Positions 63,836 to 64,000 of a stretch of DNA of 64,000 nt are shown here, in pieces. Below the pieces are notes generated by a model, which was not told the origin of the DNA, searched no databases, and worked only from the letters and a program-made list of their open reading frames with translations. Every line of letters begins with the position of its first letter. Positions within the stretch are counted from its first letter, which is position 1. Location of the stretch: positions 3,302,036-3,366,035 of the forward strand of contig CP060501.1 in the NCBI GenBank assembly GCA_024760545.1, in the 5' to 3' direction. The position numbers were made by a program, and so were the translations under genes. The DNA is from Nitrospira sp. (GTDB taxonomy: Bacteria; Nitrospirota; Nitrospiria; Nitrospirales; Nitrospiraceae).

Positions 63836-64000
63836 ATGGAAATGAAAGCGCCACAGGGTTCTGAAAACGCGAAGGAGACGGAAGTTCCTACCGAAGCAGC
63901 TGGATCCTCAAGAAGAGAATTTCTTGGACAGAGTGGGCGCGTCGCAGCAGGCGTCGGCGTGGCGGCATTGTTGGGCAACCTGGGCAACTATGTGTTGTCC
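63836..64000 (+). CDS. Tat-exported protein, 5' part only (runs off the window)
   Basis: The first 55 codons are present, after AAAGGAG. The start is polar and acidic (about residues 1-23), then comes a twin-arginine signal, SSRREFLGQSGRVAAGVG, followed by AALLGNLG. The R-R-x-F-L core predicts export of a folded, probably cofactor-bound protein. The mature part lies outside the window, so no function can be given. Confidence 0.8.
   Translation, partial: MEMKAPQGSENAKETEVPTEAAGSSRREFLGQSGRVAAGVGVAALLGNLGNYVLS

Overview
The window reads as chromosomal DNA of a Nitrospira-type bacterium (phylum Nitrospirota). The best marker is a periplasmic chlorite dismutase at 37204-37998 that closely resembles, from memory, the enzyme of 'Ca. 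Nitrospira defluvii'. GC content is moderately high, genes are densely packed, and many pairs overlap by ATGA/TAATG junctions. Envelope genes (LptB, type IV pilus secretin, many lipoproteins) show a Gram-negative cell. No rRNA, tRNA, CRISPR array, phage or integrative element was seen.

Layout. 1-3655: lptB-rpoN-hpf-rapZ, the classic sigma-54 neighbourhood. 3717-9000: a small HTH regulator with its own promoter, then the type IV pilus assembly operon pilMNOPQ, closed by an 18-bp hairpin. 9164-14311: aroB, glutamine-dependent nadE, glnB (PII) and glnA. 14357-18000: a small secreted protein, a CBS protein, and a four-gene minus-strand lipoprotein operon with three related members. 18167-22878: an ABC-F ATPase, then an AT-richer accessory patch holding the 3' part of a PIN-like nuclease gene cut by a complete IS3-family element, then an HDOD protein. 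23065-29760: a membrane fatty-acid hydroxylase-like protein, an HDOD-GAF protein, and two divergent single-domain GlnE-like nucleotidyltransferases, one carrying GlnD-style ACT domains. 29979-33315: groEL, groES and an rpoH-type sigma factor. 33611-44416: ribBA-ribH-nusB followed by purB-cld-purC-purS-purQ-purL-purF, with two small unknown proteins inserted. 44435-50548: PilZ, thioredoxin-like, and a translationally coupled cluster of poorly known genes (degenerate metallo-beta-lactamase fold, TPR, unknown, methyltransferase). 50599-57602: a TPR-metalloprotease, recG, a coiled-coil protein, an exopolyphosphatase, and a PqqD-like/methyltransferase fusion. 57682-64000: cupredoxin, histone-H1-like protein, membrane-anchored pentapeptide protein, scpA-scpB, a lipoprotein, a gene-poor stretch with a transposase scrap, and at the edge a tiny basic protein followed by the start of a Tat-exported protein.

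How it fits together. The nitrogen theme is strong: PII with Tyr51, glutamine synthetase with Tyr397 (both known modification sites), and a split adenylyltransferase pair that could act on GlnA. The heat-shock sigma factor lies next to groESL, which has a sigma-32-like promoter. The riboflavin and purine genes run as one long plus-strand block, and chlorite dismutase is translationally coupled inside it. The most unusual items are the ACT-GlnE hybrid with its divergent partner, the lipoprotein paralog operon, the PqqD-methyltransferase fusion, the IS-truncated PIN-like gene, and several perfect palindromes of 30 bp or more at gene ends.
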